The notes: generated from the letters alone by a model not told the origin. A DNA stretch of 64,000 bases from Pegoplata infirma (GCA_963921195.1 OY992537.1:128362694-128426693); one strand, 5' to 3'. Counted from the first letter of the stretch, positions 46,679 to 58,190 are shown. Made by a program: numbers and translations.

Positions 46679-46987
46679 GGTATATGTCAAAATGTTATCA
46701 GATTTCACTTACAATATTTGGTAACCCCATTTACTTTTCAAAAAGTATAAAATTCTTATTTTAAACATAATTTTCCACAGCTAACAGGTACATAAAGAAA
46801 GCACTCCTGAGGTAGTCGTATATAACACCTTTTGTGTTCCCTGTATTGAAAAACAGTTTCTTATTATTCATTATACAAAAAGCTCATATCCTTAGCTATA
46901 AAATCTCCAAGTATTGTTATCGGATCAGACCAATAGTTTAGAAGATATGATTTTTTTCCTGCCAGATTGGCGTTTTTTCCCACTGTG

Positions 46988-47155
46988 CTAGTGCAGGAAT
47001 TGGTAACCAATACTAAAATGTTTACTAATATTATTCAAAACCAGTAAAAGTAACTAATTTTAGTACTTTGAAGATACTAAAATTAGTAACTTATTAGTAG
47101 ATTTGGGTACAAAATCACTTACTAAAACTTTTACTGTAGAATTATTTGAGTATTA
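46988..47155. mobile_element. Truncated MITE, relative of 13759-13996
   Basis: CTAGTGCAGGAATTGGTAAC and later AATTAGTAACTTATTAG match 13832-13990 in order. The left end is missing because T3 abuts it. Confidence 0.7.
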
Positions 47156-47257
47156 TCGTTTCAATCGTATAAAAAACGAAAAGAAAAATGCTTTGAAAAA
47201 ATGCTTTGAAAAAAAAAACTTTTGAAAAGGATGACAGCGAATTATTTCTGTAAAATT

Positions 47258-48165
47258 GTGTAAATAGAGTTGTAGAGATAGAGTCTGTAATTGTAGAGAT
47301 AGAGTCTGTAAAAGTGTGAATAGAGTTGATTTTAATGCTCGTAAGACCCAATGTTGTGTTCTGACACATAAACGGCTAGTCAATTCAGAATTGCCAACAT
47401 TGTCAATTGGCGGTGTTAATATTGAGGAATCGGATTCCTTAGAAATACTGGGTATGAAAATACAGTGTGATGTAAGGTGGAATATGCACGTGTTCGAAGT
47501 GGCGAAAGAAGCTTTCAAGTGCCTAGGCTTTCTAAAACGCTGCAGAAACTACTTTTCTCCAGCGGATCTTTTGTGTATATATACCACATATATCCGACCG
47601 AAAATGGAATACAACTCACATGTTTAGGCAGGGGCTTCGAAAACCGCTTTGGAGCTTCTTGACCGAGTTCAACGTAGGGCACAGGTCCTTATAGGCGATG
47701 ACGCTTTGTCTTATTCCATAAACTCCTTGGAACACCGTCGAACTGTGGGCAGTGTGTCCCTGTTTTATCGATACTTTCACGGAAATCGTTCCGCTGAAAT
47801 TAGCAACATTATCCCTGAAGTTCGTGTATTTCAACGCAGTACTCGTCTCTCTGGTAGAGCCCATCCATTTGTTTTGGAATGGTCTACTGATCGTACTACA
47901 CATTACAGGGAAAACTCGTTTTTTGGCCGAACTATACGTTTATGGAACGAATTACCTCCACACGTTTTTCCTGCTACATACGATATCACAAAATTTAAAT
48001 CAAATATCCACAAACACTACTCCCTCTTTCCTCCTCCACTAACCTTTATTTCCTAATATCAGCACAATGCAATGCATATATAGGGGGCATCCCTGAGTGT
48101 TGGTTAAAAAAAAAAAAAAAAAAATCTGCTAAAAATATGTAAAAAAAAATTTCTTCAAAAAAAAA
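47258..48165 (+). mobile_element. 5'-truncated non-LTR retrotransposon, poly(A) type
   Basis: Carries the C-terminal part of an RT frame, a short 3' UTR and an A-rich tail from 48108. Similar stretches flank it (ATGACAGCGAATTATTTCTG at about 47231 and ATGACAGCAACTATTTCTG at 48167), a possible diverged target duplication. It is distinct from the 23.4-kb element, which has no poly(A). Confidence 0.7.
47316..48056 (+). pseudogene. Non-LTR reverse transcriptase C-terminal fragment, one nonsense codon
   Basis: One continuous frame from about 47316 (a GTG, so not a true start) to TAA at 48056, broken only by TAG at 47625-47627, where a Trp codon (TGG) is expected between MEYNSHV and AGASKTALELLDRVQRRA. 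Recognisable parts: VDFNARKTQCCVL, LGFLKRCRNYFSPADL, YIRPKMEYNS, then SLFYRYFHG, RLSGRAHPF, FFGRTIRLWNELPPHVFP. These are typical of the thumb and C-terminal region of non-LTR RTs. The catalytic palm with YADD is missing by truncation. Confidence 0.82.
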
Positions 48166-49117
48166 TGACAGCAACTATTTCTGTATAATTAAAAAATAAT
48201 CTGCTAAAAATATGTTGAAAAATATTTAAAAATTCAGCAAACAGAATCAGTAAAAACGAAGGACAGGGACATTTCCGAGAGGAGGGAGAAGACGGGGAAA
48301 GCCGCAGTGCGAAGGTGTGGCCTGGTGTAAAAAAAAATCGGCTGGGGAAAAAACAGAACAAAACAAATTAGCAACACAATAATTTTATAGAAAGAAAATT
48401 TTCGGATTTTTTTAAAGCGAAAGTTGAAAGAAAGTATGAAGTGAGGTTGAGATTGCTAGAAATAGAATTGTAGTGTTGAAAACTGTCAAAATTTATTCTG
48501 TAGAAACTATAAATATTCACATATATAGAAAACAGTTTTCATTAACAAGACAAACCGACATTTAAAATCCTACTGATGATGACACTAACTGGGGTGTTTG
48601 AAACCGGTATAGGAAATACCAGAAATGTCTATAATTTTTAGAAATTCAATTTTTCTTCTGCATTTTTTCAACTTGAACCCTTATAACCCTTATATAATAT
48701 AATTAGAGCCCGTGCTCGATCTGACTTACAAAAAAAATCAAAAAAAAAAAAAAATATATATTTTTAGTTGAGCTGTTTTTAAATTTTTTTTAAGAAAATT
48801 TTCTTTAAAAAAATTAAAGTCTTACTTAAAATTTAGAACACTTTTGTTGAACGCATTTAAAATTTGCTAAAATTAACAAACATTTTTTGCTAATTCTTTG
48901 GAGAACAGCGATTTTTTTTATTTTAAAGTCCCCGTTTTCCCACAAAATTTGTTTTGTTGCGACCGAGTTTTTTTAAACTCGGACACAACATTTACTCAGA
49001 AAATTTTATGATTTCGAAATTTCGCCGATTTGTCCAATTCCCGTCACTTTTGGGTTAAGCTTTCGAAGCCCTCTTTAGTATTATTTAAATTAAATGATTC
49101 GAAGCCTTCTTTAGTAT
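48166..49117. other. Non-coding spacer
   Basis: No gene recognised. A motif TGATGATGACACTAACTGGG lies near 48575 and a short GC-richer stretch at 48260-48330. It may contain retroelement 3' debris. Confidence 0.4.
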
Positions 49118-51008
49118 CCCAGCTGAACTGGCAGCAGCTTTTGGAAAGGAAACTCGAGTGAAGGAGCGCATCCAAACCTGCTGAATTCATGCATGATTCT
49201 CTAAGGCGTTGTCACACTTTAGAGCGCTAGTTGGATACACCGAAAAAGCGCTCTTAAGATGCTCTGAATTCACATCTCTTTAGAGCGCTGAAAAAATCGC
49301 TATAAAGATGCAGTGAATTCATGTATCTTTTTAGATCTATTTAAGCAGAATAAAGATGAAGAACATTTGACTATTTCTGAAATACAAATTACACAATCTG
49401 AAATACAATTGACTATTTCTGAATACAATTTGAAAATCTTAAATACAATTGACTAATTCTGAAATTCAGTTGACTCCCTGCAAGCATTTGGAGGAAATAT
49501 CGCCTAAGAGATCTAATTACATTTAAAAAATTTCCAATTATATTTCGAAAATTTCAAATTATATTTTAGAAACTTCCATTTATATTTCAGATATTACCAT
49601 TTATAACCAAAAAATGTTTAATTACATTTCAAAAATTTTCAATTATATTGGAAATTTTTGAAATATAATTGGATATTTTTAAATATAATTGGAGAGTCTA
49701 AAATATGATTGGACATTTTTTGTAATATAATTTGTATTTTTTTTTTCATTCAAAATGTGTTAAAAGGTGCTATGATTGAAGCACTCTTTGCAGTGCTGAT
49801 TAATGCGCAATAATGATGCATTGAAATCATGTGTCTTTGTTCAAAACTTATGGTTTTTTATTTGAAAAGTGTTAAATATATCGTCGAACTATATTCAATA
49901 AATGCCAACTCGAAAAAGCTTACTGTTCAGGAGAGATAAAAAACTAGATATTTCGCATATTATTGCAAAAATAAACAATGCACCTTCCACAAGATGGTTT
50001 AAATATTCTAAACAATTTTTACCTATGCAAAAATTTTCATATTTTGCACTGGTTTGCGTATTTTTTAGAGATGGCATTTATTACTATATCAAAAAACAAA
50101 TATTTTTTTAGAGTTGGCATATTTTGTCGGAAAATAAAAATACATTTTTTTTGGAAAAATTTAAAAAAATTTTTTTTTTTTTTGGTTTTTGTTATCCTAG
50201 TACGGTAATTGCAAAAACTGAACAAAACATCAAACATCTTTGCATATTTTTAAAAGTTACTAGCACCGAAAGCCTTTTAATCTCAGGGTGGTCAACTTTG
50301 GTACTCTGTAATTCACGCTGTATTGCAATAGGATCACTCCAAACTAGCTATTTTGAAAGCTTATATCATTGACTTTATTTGCCCCATTAATAATGTTTCA
50401 ATCTGATAAATAGTTTGAAAGTTACATAAATATAAGCAATTTTTTTTTTTGCAAACACTATTTACCGATATTTTTAAAATGGCAATATCTCGAGAACCAG
50501 TCATTAGATATCAAAATCTTTCCAAGATTCGTGTTTAGCATGGCAAATGCAATAAGATATGCGGTCTAATTTTTTTTAAAAAATTTTTTGAAAAATTTTT
50601 GGAAATTTACAATGGGAGTTGGCATTTATTTCCAACAAAAAAATATGTACTTTGAGTTAGCAGAATAATAAAAATGGATGTAAAACGACAACAAATTATT
50701 TTTTTGCTCTGAAATTTTTATGGCAGATAGGTATTACATAGGGGAGCTATTTGCCATCGGAAACTCATTTCCGTCAAATTTGAGTTGGCATATTTTGAAT
50801 ATAGGTTCACGATATTTAAAAGGAAAGCATGTATGAAATTTTATCAAAATATAATTTTTTATTTTAAGTTTTAGATAAAAAATCCTAACAAAAAATTAAA
50901 ATTTTTTCCCCTTACTTTTACTGCATCCTAAAGAGCGCTCTTTGGATACGCTTCGGTATGCTATAAAAAGATGCTGTGTCGCCAAAATCTAGATTTATTT
51001 TTGCTGGG
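49118..51008. mobile_element. CCCAGC-ended element with AGAGCGCT motifs near both ends
   Basis: Starts CCCAGCTGAACTGG and ends inverse to CCCAGCAAAAATAAATC; flanks TAT on each side. Sub-terminal regions share TAGAGCGCT/GTTGGATAC-type motifs in inverted orientation (49220-49320, 50930-50985). No coding sequence. It contains the inverted minisatellite at 49500-49745. Confidence 0.5.
49500..49745. repeat. Inverted ~20-bp minisatellite
   Basis: Units like CAATTATATTTCGAAAATTT in one orientation up to about 49650, then the inverse (AAATATAATTGGA) to 49740, forming a repeat-built hairpin. Confidence 0.65.
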
Positions 51009-51169
51009 TATTATTTAATTTAAATAAAATTGGTTTAAAAAAAGCACTATTAAAAAAAAAATAAAAAAATTTCAAATGTCAAGAAAAATCAAGATTTTTT
51101 TTATTTTTCAAGAAAAATCAAGGTTTTTTTCTATTATTATTTAAATTTTTTCTCCACGCCCTTAAAAGA

Positions 51170-52056
51170 GGGGCGGGGCAAAAAAGCGACATTTTTTAAT
51201 CCCCTGGGTTCAAGCGCAGGACCATAAACTTCTACGAACATAAAAATGTTTCATTTGTTTCACAAAAATACAAAAAAATTTCTAAAAAATTTTAATTTTT
51301 AAGAGGTTGGTTAAGTTCTTTAAGGGGGAACTTTTTTCCCCCTTGTCCGATTTGGCCCATTTCCGAACTTAACCTGCCTAGGACCATAAGAGTCCCCGCA
51401 CAACAATGTCGGAGCGGTTGACGGTTTCGGTCACGAGAGAGTATAGGCGCAAAACAAAGGCGGCAGCGGGAAATTCAGTCAGGCGTTGTTATTTACACTA
51501 TTTTTCACTTTTTCGACATTTTTTAATTATTTTTTTTTTGTTTTTTTATTATCAATTTGATTTTCTTATATTGTTTCGTTTTTTTTGTGTTTTTTTAGAA
51601 TTTTAAATATTTTTTTTTTTAGAGATCATATTTTTTTGTTTACTTTATCGAAAATAATCGAAATATTTATAAAATTGTGGCAGCATTTTCATATCAAAAA
51701 TTAAAAGAGAGAGAGAAACCGACACAAAAATAAAATTGATTTTATTCAAGCTGTTTTCGGTCGAGCGTTTTTTCTTGCCAAATTTGTATGAAAAAAACGT
51801 CACCGACATTGTTGTGCGGGGACTCTAAGACATATTTATGCCAAATTTGAGGGGTAGCTATTATATTTTGGACTGCATCGTGTTAACTACAGACGGACGG
51901 ACAGACGGACGGACGGACATCGCTAGAATATCTTAGAATCGATCACTGATCAATAATATATATACTTTATGGGGTCCCCGATCGATATTTCGATGCGTTA
52001 CACACGGAATGACAAAGTGAGTATACCCCCATACTGTGGTTGGAGGGTATAAAAAG
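51170..52056 (+). mobile_element. mini-me/DINE-like repeat (copy E), 5' end unclear
   Basis: Contains CCCATTTCCGAACTTAACC, a GACGGACGGACAGACGGACG tract near 51892, CGCTAGAATATCTTAGAATC, ATATATATACTTTATGGGG and the end GTTGGAGGGTATAAAAA, which match copy D inverted. Split by the element at 51391-51825. Confidence 0.7.
51391..51825. mobile_element. Unclassified 435-bp terminal-repeat element
   Basis: Nearly perfect ends AGTCCCCGCACAACAATGTC and its inverse, flanked by a 4-bp TAAG (51387-51390, 51826-51829). Removing it restores GACCATAAGACAT of the host repeat. The short frame inside looks non-coding. Superfamily unknown. Confidence 0.75.
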
Positions 52057-53089
52057 CGGACAGAGATAGAACCATCTAGCCCATTGTAAAACGGTGTTTT
52101 TTTATATAAATCTGTGCGTTCGTGCGTTTGTCTATCTATTGATACAAATACACATTTCACATTGCACACTGACAATAATTATATTTTTAAAACACTTAAT
52201 TGCAATATTACTGAAATTGTTGTTGTTGATTTTGGTATGTTTTTGCTGATGAAGTCGACAATGTTGAATGATACATGAATGCATGCATTTTCAGCAGCAG
52301 CAACAGCAGCAGCATGCATACCTTTGTAGTCAATAAGAAGGAAAAAAAATAATAATAAAAACAACACAACAGCACAAAATAAGCAACAAAATTATACCAA
52401 CCAATGACATGTCATTACAATTAAACAACAACACTAATGAAATGAAAAGCGAATTTTTCACACACACATACATACATCCACATAAATAAAACCAATAATC
52501 AAATATGCAATAATATGCATCCGCAGCATTCAGTAGAGGTATTCGGAATCAGAATCAACATCAATATAAATAAAATTTACAATTTTCTTCTCGATAATTT
52601 CACGATTTTTTTTTTTTTTTTGATTTTTTCATTTGCATATAAGCATATTTTGGCCAATATCCAAAGAATTTTCTTTTTTAATCAGCACATTAAAAAAGAT
52701 GCATATTGTATTTAACAAATAAATAAAATAACAACATTCATGCATATATTGAGAGATTGTTTTTTGTATATTTTTTATTTTTTTATTTTTGCAATTCTGC
52801 AATCATTCTTTATTTCATTTTTTACACATGATTACTGAGATGGGATGATTATTAGGCCGTAAATCTGTTTGAATGTTTTGATAAGAAACATTTTAATTTT
52901 ATCGAAGTGATTTTTAGACGCAGATATCAAATCCAAAATTTCAAAATTTTTAAAAAGATTTTCCCAGAATTGCAATTCTACTCCTTGACATTTTTAACCT
53001 TCAATTCGGCGAAGTAAATAAGTTGAAAGAAATTTTGTTCGGACAAATTTCTGGATGCAGCTGAGGTATTTTTTCGAATAATTCTATAC
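52057..53089. other. Low-complexity spacer
   Basis: CAGCAG and CA-rich microsatellite tracts (52290-52470), otherwise nothing recognised. It is the least obviously transposon-derived stretch in the window, but no gene is supported. Confidence 0.4.
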
Positions 53090-53634
53090 ACTGATAAAAA
53101 AAGACATACCTAAAATTTTGGAAAAAATGTCTGTGTTAATTTTTCATGAATTCTTCTAAAATTTATTTAATTAAACTAAAAAATGGGAAATTTTTCTAAC
53201 TAAGTATGAGGAAAAAATTTTAGTTCATGCAATTATAAAAAGTTCGTAGCTTTCTTAAAATGAACTTCTTATTGCCAAAGAAATTTTTCCCAAATCTAAG
53301 ACACATTTCTTAAATATATCCAGCAAAAAAAGTGAGGAGTACTTCTATTTGGAGTGCTATAAAACTATAACAAATGTAATGAAATACAACAAAAATAACA
53401 AAACACAAAAGAAAAAGGTCTGCGAAGTTTGTACTCGTACAAAAAAATATTGACGAAAAATAAAAATATTGGTGAAGAAAAAAAAATATTGATGAAAAAA
53501 AAAAAAATATTGATAAAAAAAAGAAAAATATTGATGAAAAAAAAAAAAAAAATATTGATAAAAAAAAAAAAATATTGATGAAAAAAAAAAAATATTGATG
53601 AAAAAAAAAAACATTTATGAGAAAAAAAATATTG

Positions 53635-53880
53635 ATGAAAAATAATTACGTTACGTTTTATTCACCAGCTGGTGAATATTTTTGTGATTCACCACGAGGT
53701 GAATTATTATCCAAGTTACAAACCCAAGTTAGTAAAATTTTTGGTTTTAAGAAAATGATCACAGTAATTCTAATTTTCTTTTTTGTTAGTCGTTACCTTA
53801 TATAGTCAAACTGAGGTGGCGTCCTGCAACTTTTTTAAAATTATACACCAGCCTAAAAACATTATAATGTTAAAAAACGC
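53635..53880 (+). repeat. ~230-bp dispersed repeat (copy 2)
   Basis: Counterpart of 33725-33955. Contains the palindrome TTCACCAGCTGGTGAA and GGTGGCGTCCTGCAAC. Not considered a gene. Confidence 0.6.
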
Positions 53881-53924
53881 AAAGGCATTCATTTCTACTC
53901 TATAAAAAGTTGTTATTCAGCACT

Positions 53925-54090
53925 TAGCTCATTACCTTCCGCGACACTCTCATACAAAAGTAAGTAGATATTAAGTAGATAAGAAGTACTCCGAGCTTTC
54001 AAACAACTTCCAACTACTTTCCTGGAGTAGTTCTTATCTACTAAATACCTACTTACATTTGTATGGAGGTGTCGCGATAGGTAATGAGTT
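53925..54090. mobile_element. Small inverted-repeat MITE
   Basis: Arms of about 60 bp (CTCATTACCTTCCGCGACAC at left, inverse of CTCATTACCTATCGCGACAC at right), with TAAGTAGATA-rich arms and a short loop. Confidence 0.7.
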
Positions 54091-54639
54091 CCATGTATTC
54101 TGGAGTAGAAAAAAATTTTTGTTATTTTTGTTGTATTTCATTACATTTGTTATAGTTTTAAAGCACTCCACTGAGAAGTGGTAATGACTTTTTTTGCAGG
54201 GTATGGTCATACAAAGTTTAGTTCAAGTTTAGTTAAAATTTACTTCAAATAACTTCACCTTATTTCACTTCTTACGCTCAAAAAAAAGATTTGACTTAAA
54301 CTTTAGAAAAATTTTCTTCAAAATAGTTTATAAATTTTCCCAGAATTAAGTAATTTTAACTAAAAGTCGGGAAATTTTCTTAACTGTTAGGAAAAAATTT
54401 TAGGTTATGTACTGTGCAGTGGCGTATACAGGGGGGGGGGGGGCCCGGGCCCTCCCGAAATGATTCAGGATTTGGTATCAAATAACATTAAAAAAAATCT
54501 TCTTAAAAAAAATAGAAAATATTCAAGAATCTAAAGTTTTTTGAAGAAAAATGTTTTAAAACTGAAAATTTTTTTGTTAAAAAATATCAAAATCTGAAAA
54601 TTTTTTTATTAGAATTTGAAGCTTTTCAACTTAAGATTC

Positions 54640-56171
54640 TACACCATTTACAGATGTAATTCGAAAAAGATCAATTGTAATTCGAAGATTATACTTGTAA
54701 TTCGAAGATTCCATTTGTAATTCGAAGATTCCATTTGTAATTCGAAAATTCCATTTGTAATTCGAAGATTATACTTGTAATTCGAAGATTCTATTTGTAA
54801 TTCGAAGATTCCATTTGTAATTCGAAGATTCCAATTGTAATTCGAAAAATATCAATGGAAATTCAGTTCATATTTTTCGAATTACAATTGGAATCTACGA
54901 ATTACAAATGGAATCTTCGAATTACAAATAGAAACTTCGAATTACAAGTATAATCTTTGAATTACAAATGGAATTTTCGAATTACAAATGGAATCTTCGA
55001 ATTACAAATGGAATCTTCGAATTACAAGTATAATCTTCGAATTACAATTGATCTTTTTCGAATTACATCTGTAAATGGTGTAATGAAAAAATATTTTAGG
55101 ACCTGAAGTTTTATGTACCCAAAAAATTCTCAAAATCTAAGCTTTTCTATATGATAAACGTTTCAGAATCTAAGAACTTTCTAAAATGTCTAAGAACTTT
55201 CTAAAATGTCTAAGAACTTTCTAAAATGTCTCTGAATCTGAAAAATGTCTCAAAATCTTAGAATTTTTTATAGAAAAATTCTTAGATTTTGAATCTGAAG
55301 CTTTTCTACACCATTTACAGATGTAATTCGAAAAAGATCAATTGTAATTCGAAGATTCTATTTGTAATTCGAAGATTCCATTTGTAATTCGAAGATTCCA
55401 TTTGTAATTCGAAGATTCCATTTGTAATTCGAAAATTATACTTGTAATTCGAAGATTCTATTTGTAATTCGAAGATTCCATTTGTAATTCGAAGAATATC
55501 AACTGAATTTCCATTGATATTTTACGAATTACAATTGGAATCTTCGAATTACAAATGGAATCTTCGAATTACAAATACACCATTTACAGATGTAATTCGA
55601 AAAAGATCAATTGTAATTCGAAGATTATACTTGTAATTCGAAGATTCCATTTGTAATTCGAAGATTCCATTTGTAATTCGAAAATTCCATTTGTAATTCG
55701 AAGATTATACTTGAAATTCGAAGATTCTATTTGTAATTCGAAGATTCCATTTGTAATTCGAAAATTCCAATTGTAATTCGAAAAATATGAACTGAATTTC
55801 CATTGATATTTTTCGAATTACAATTGGAATCTTCGAATTACAAATGGAATCTTCGAATTACAAATAGAATCTTCGAATTACAAGTATAATCTTCGAATTA
55901 CAAATGGAATTTTCGAATTACAAATGGAATCTTCGAATTACAAATGGAATCTTCGAATTACAAGTATAATCTTCGAATTACAATTGATCTTTTTCGAATT
56001 ACATCTGTAAATGGTGTAGAATTTTCGAATTACAAATAGAATCTTCGAATTACAAATAGAATTTTCGAATTACAAATGGAATCTTCGAATTACAAATGGA
56101 ATCTTCGAATTACAAGTAAAATCTTCGAATTACAATTGATCTTTTACGAATTACATCTGTAAATGGTGTAT
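54640..56171. repeat. Palindromic blocks of a 20-bp minisatellite
   Basis: Unit TTCGAAGATTCCATTTGTAA and close variants, over 60 copies. Blocks begin ACACCATTTACAGATGTAAT and run forward, turn around at a short hairpin, and run back to its inverse: 54640-55082, 55308-about 55575 (right side truncated), 55576-56018, then a lone inverted half to 56171. Confidence 0.88.
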
Positions 56172-57060
56172 ATGAAAAATGTTAGACTTTTTTTAAGAAA
56201 AATGTTTCAGAATCAACGAATTTTTTTAAGAAAAATTATCTCAAAATCGTAGATTTTGTATATAGGAAAAATGTCTTAGAGACACAAGCTGAGTCTTTTT
56301 GTATAGAAAAATGCTCAAAATCTGAGACTTTTTCTATTGTAAACATCTCTTTTTCTATAAAAATAATGTCTTAGAATCTGAGTATTTTTCTATGGGAAAA
56401 ATGTTTCAGAATCTGAGACTTTTTCCTTAGGAAAATGTCTAAGAATCTGAGGCTTTTTCTATATGAAAAATGTTTCAGAATCTGAAAATTTCCTGTAGGC
56501 AAAATGTCTCAGAATCTGAGATTTGTTCTATAGAAAAGTGTTTAAGCATCTGAGACTTTTTCGATAGGAAAAATGTCTCAGAATCTAAGAAATTTTCTGC
56601 AGAAAAAATTGTCTGAGAATCTTAGACATTTTCTATAGGAAAAGTGTCAAAGGATCTGAGACTTTTTCTGTAAGAAACATGGCGAAGAATCTCAGACTTT
56701 TTCCATAAGAATCTTAGATTTTCTTTAGGAAAAATGTATCAGAATTGGAAACTTTTTCCATAGGAAAAATGTTTAAGAATCTGAGACTTTTTCTATAGGA
56801 AAAATGTCTAAGAATCTTAGACTTTTTCTATAGGAAATTTTTCTCAGAATCTGAGAGTTTTTCTTTAGGAAAAATGTTTTAGAATTTAAGACTCTATTAT
56901 ACTGTTTTCTTTTTAAAAAGGTCTCAGAATGTGAATCATTTTTCTTACAGAAAAAGCGAAGATTTTCTCAGAATCTAAAACGTTTTGTGTAGAATGTTTC
57001 AGAATCTGAGAAAAACTAGAAATATCTCAGATTATGGGAAAATGTCTTACAACCGGAGTC
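56172..57060. repeat. ~36-bp minisatellite (CTCAGAATCTGAGACTTTTT)
   Basis: About 20 degenerate copies of AGAATCTGAGACTTTTTC-TATAGGAAAAATGT. Shorter stretches of the same unit lie at 6200-6560, 40890-41160, 55085-55300 and 60300-60500. Confidence 0.8.
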
Positions 57061-58190
57061 TTTTCTTTTGGAAAAGTATTTTATGAAAATGTTTATAGAA
57101 TTATTTTCTAAAGTGACTTTTTCCGACAAACGTTTTCCATTGGAAATATGATTTAAAGTCTTTGATTTTTTCTATAACAAAAACTGTCTCAACTGGAAAT
57201 TGTATTAGAATCTTAGACTTTTCTTTTAAAAAAAAATCAGATTCTGATAATCTTCTTTGTAAAAATGTATCAGGATCTAATACAATTCAAACTTTAAAAA
57301 AGGCTTAAGCCTCTAAAAAAATTTTAAAAAATAATTACAAAAATTTTAATTTTTTTTCCCCCAACAGTTTTAAACTTACACAAAAATGAAGAATCTGATT
57401 GTGCTGCATTCAGTTCAAGGTGAGATCGAAAAAATTCTAAAACATGTGCTGTTATGTTAATTTTTTGTAAAAAAAAAATTAAAAAAAATTGTTGGGCTCC
57501 CACCGAAATACAATCCTGGATACGCCCCTGACCTAACCTACTGTTAAATAGTCCATAATTTTTCTTAAATGGAATTCCCTAATACATGGAAGAAATTCTT
57601 ACCGCCAAAGAAATTTTACTTAAAAAAATCTTTATAATATCTACATATTTCTTAAAACAAAATTTAGTTCAAAAATTCAGTTTAAGGACGTAATTTGCTA
57701 CTAATTAGTTCATCATATTTATCATCTTTAATTTGAGTAAGTTTTCTCCACTATTTTAGTACATTTTTCATAACTTGGGAAAAATATTGATTTACTTTTT
57801 TTTCATGCTTGCTTGTACAATTCCCATTTGGTTTATTATTTGAAGTATATGAAGAAAAAAGTTTGATCATGTATAACAAGTAATAAATTTAATGTTTATA
57901 TTTTTTCTACACAGAGAAACAATATTTTAATCACAATAAAGGCCTTGGCTTTGGAGTGTTTCCCATAATCTGGGGACAAACGTCAAAGACAAAGTATTTG
58001 TTGTAATTTAACTTTAAAGACTACTGAAACTTATTAGTTGACTATAAAAAACAAACGTTTGTTTATATTATAAAATAAAATGTACATAATGAGAATTCTG
58101 TGTGTAAGCACATGCTTTACTATAAATAAACCAATAAAAAAATGAAATTAACTAATTTTTAGGAAAAATGTCCTCATCAGAAATGTTTTT

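Larger units (their letters stand above)
43928..46987. mobile_element. Inverted pair of CACAGTG-ended transposons (T3), Transib-like candidate
   Basis: 43928-45700 is one element on the minus strand: 3' end CACAGTGGGAAAAAACGCC at 43928, 5' end CACAGTGGGAAAAATTGCC (minus strand) at 45700. 45701-46987 is a second, plus-strand copy lacking the first ~490 bp. The arms 43928-45213 and 45701-46987 are nearly identical inverted copies (about 1,286 bp), with a 487-bp spacer. The 5' end shares GCCAATCTAGCGG with T2. No 5-bp duplication is visible, so the superfamily rests on the ends alone. Confidence 0.65.
53326..54200. mobile_element. Terminal-repeat element, CCAGCAAAAAAAG ends
   Basis: Left CCAGCAAAAAAAGTGAGG and right inverse of CCCTGCAAAAAAAGTC; the inner inverted sequence AAAACTATAACAAATGTAAT is near-exact on both sides. 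It encloses an A-rich TTGATGAAAA array (53440-53640), the dispersed repeat at 53635-53880, and an inner inverted repeat (53925-54090). Confidence 0.65.
54417..57530. mobile_element. hAT-like non-autonomous element full of minisatellites
   Basis: Ends CAGTGGCGTATACAGG and the inverse of CAGGGGCGTATCCAGG. The interior is mostly two repeat arrays and no coding frame was recognised. The flanks are W2 sequence; an exact 8-bp duplication is not visible (ATGTACTG versus ACCTACTG at best). Confidence 0.65.
54275..58190. mobile_element. CACTCAAAAA-type element (W2), split by a hAT-like element
   Basis: Left part (54275-54416) and right part (57531-58190) align with W1 at 35699-37220 in order, including GGAATTCCCTAATAC and AAGGCCTTGGCTTTGG. 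The right terminus is not clear. Confidence 0.65.

Noticed and set aside
51406..51606. 66-codon frame in the 435-bp element
   Set aside because: Hydrophobic low-complexity tail from T-rich DNA, with no recognisable domain.
54640..56171. CRISPR-like array
   Set aside because: No unique spacers, units are contiguous and inverted, and the genome is eukaryotic.
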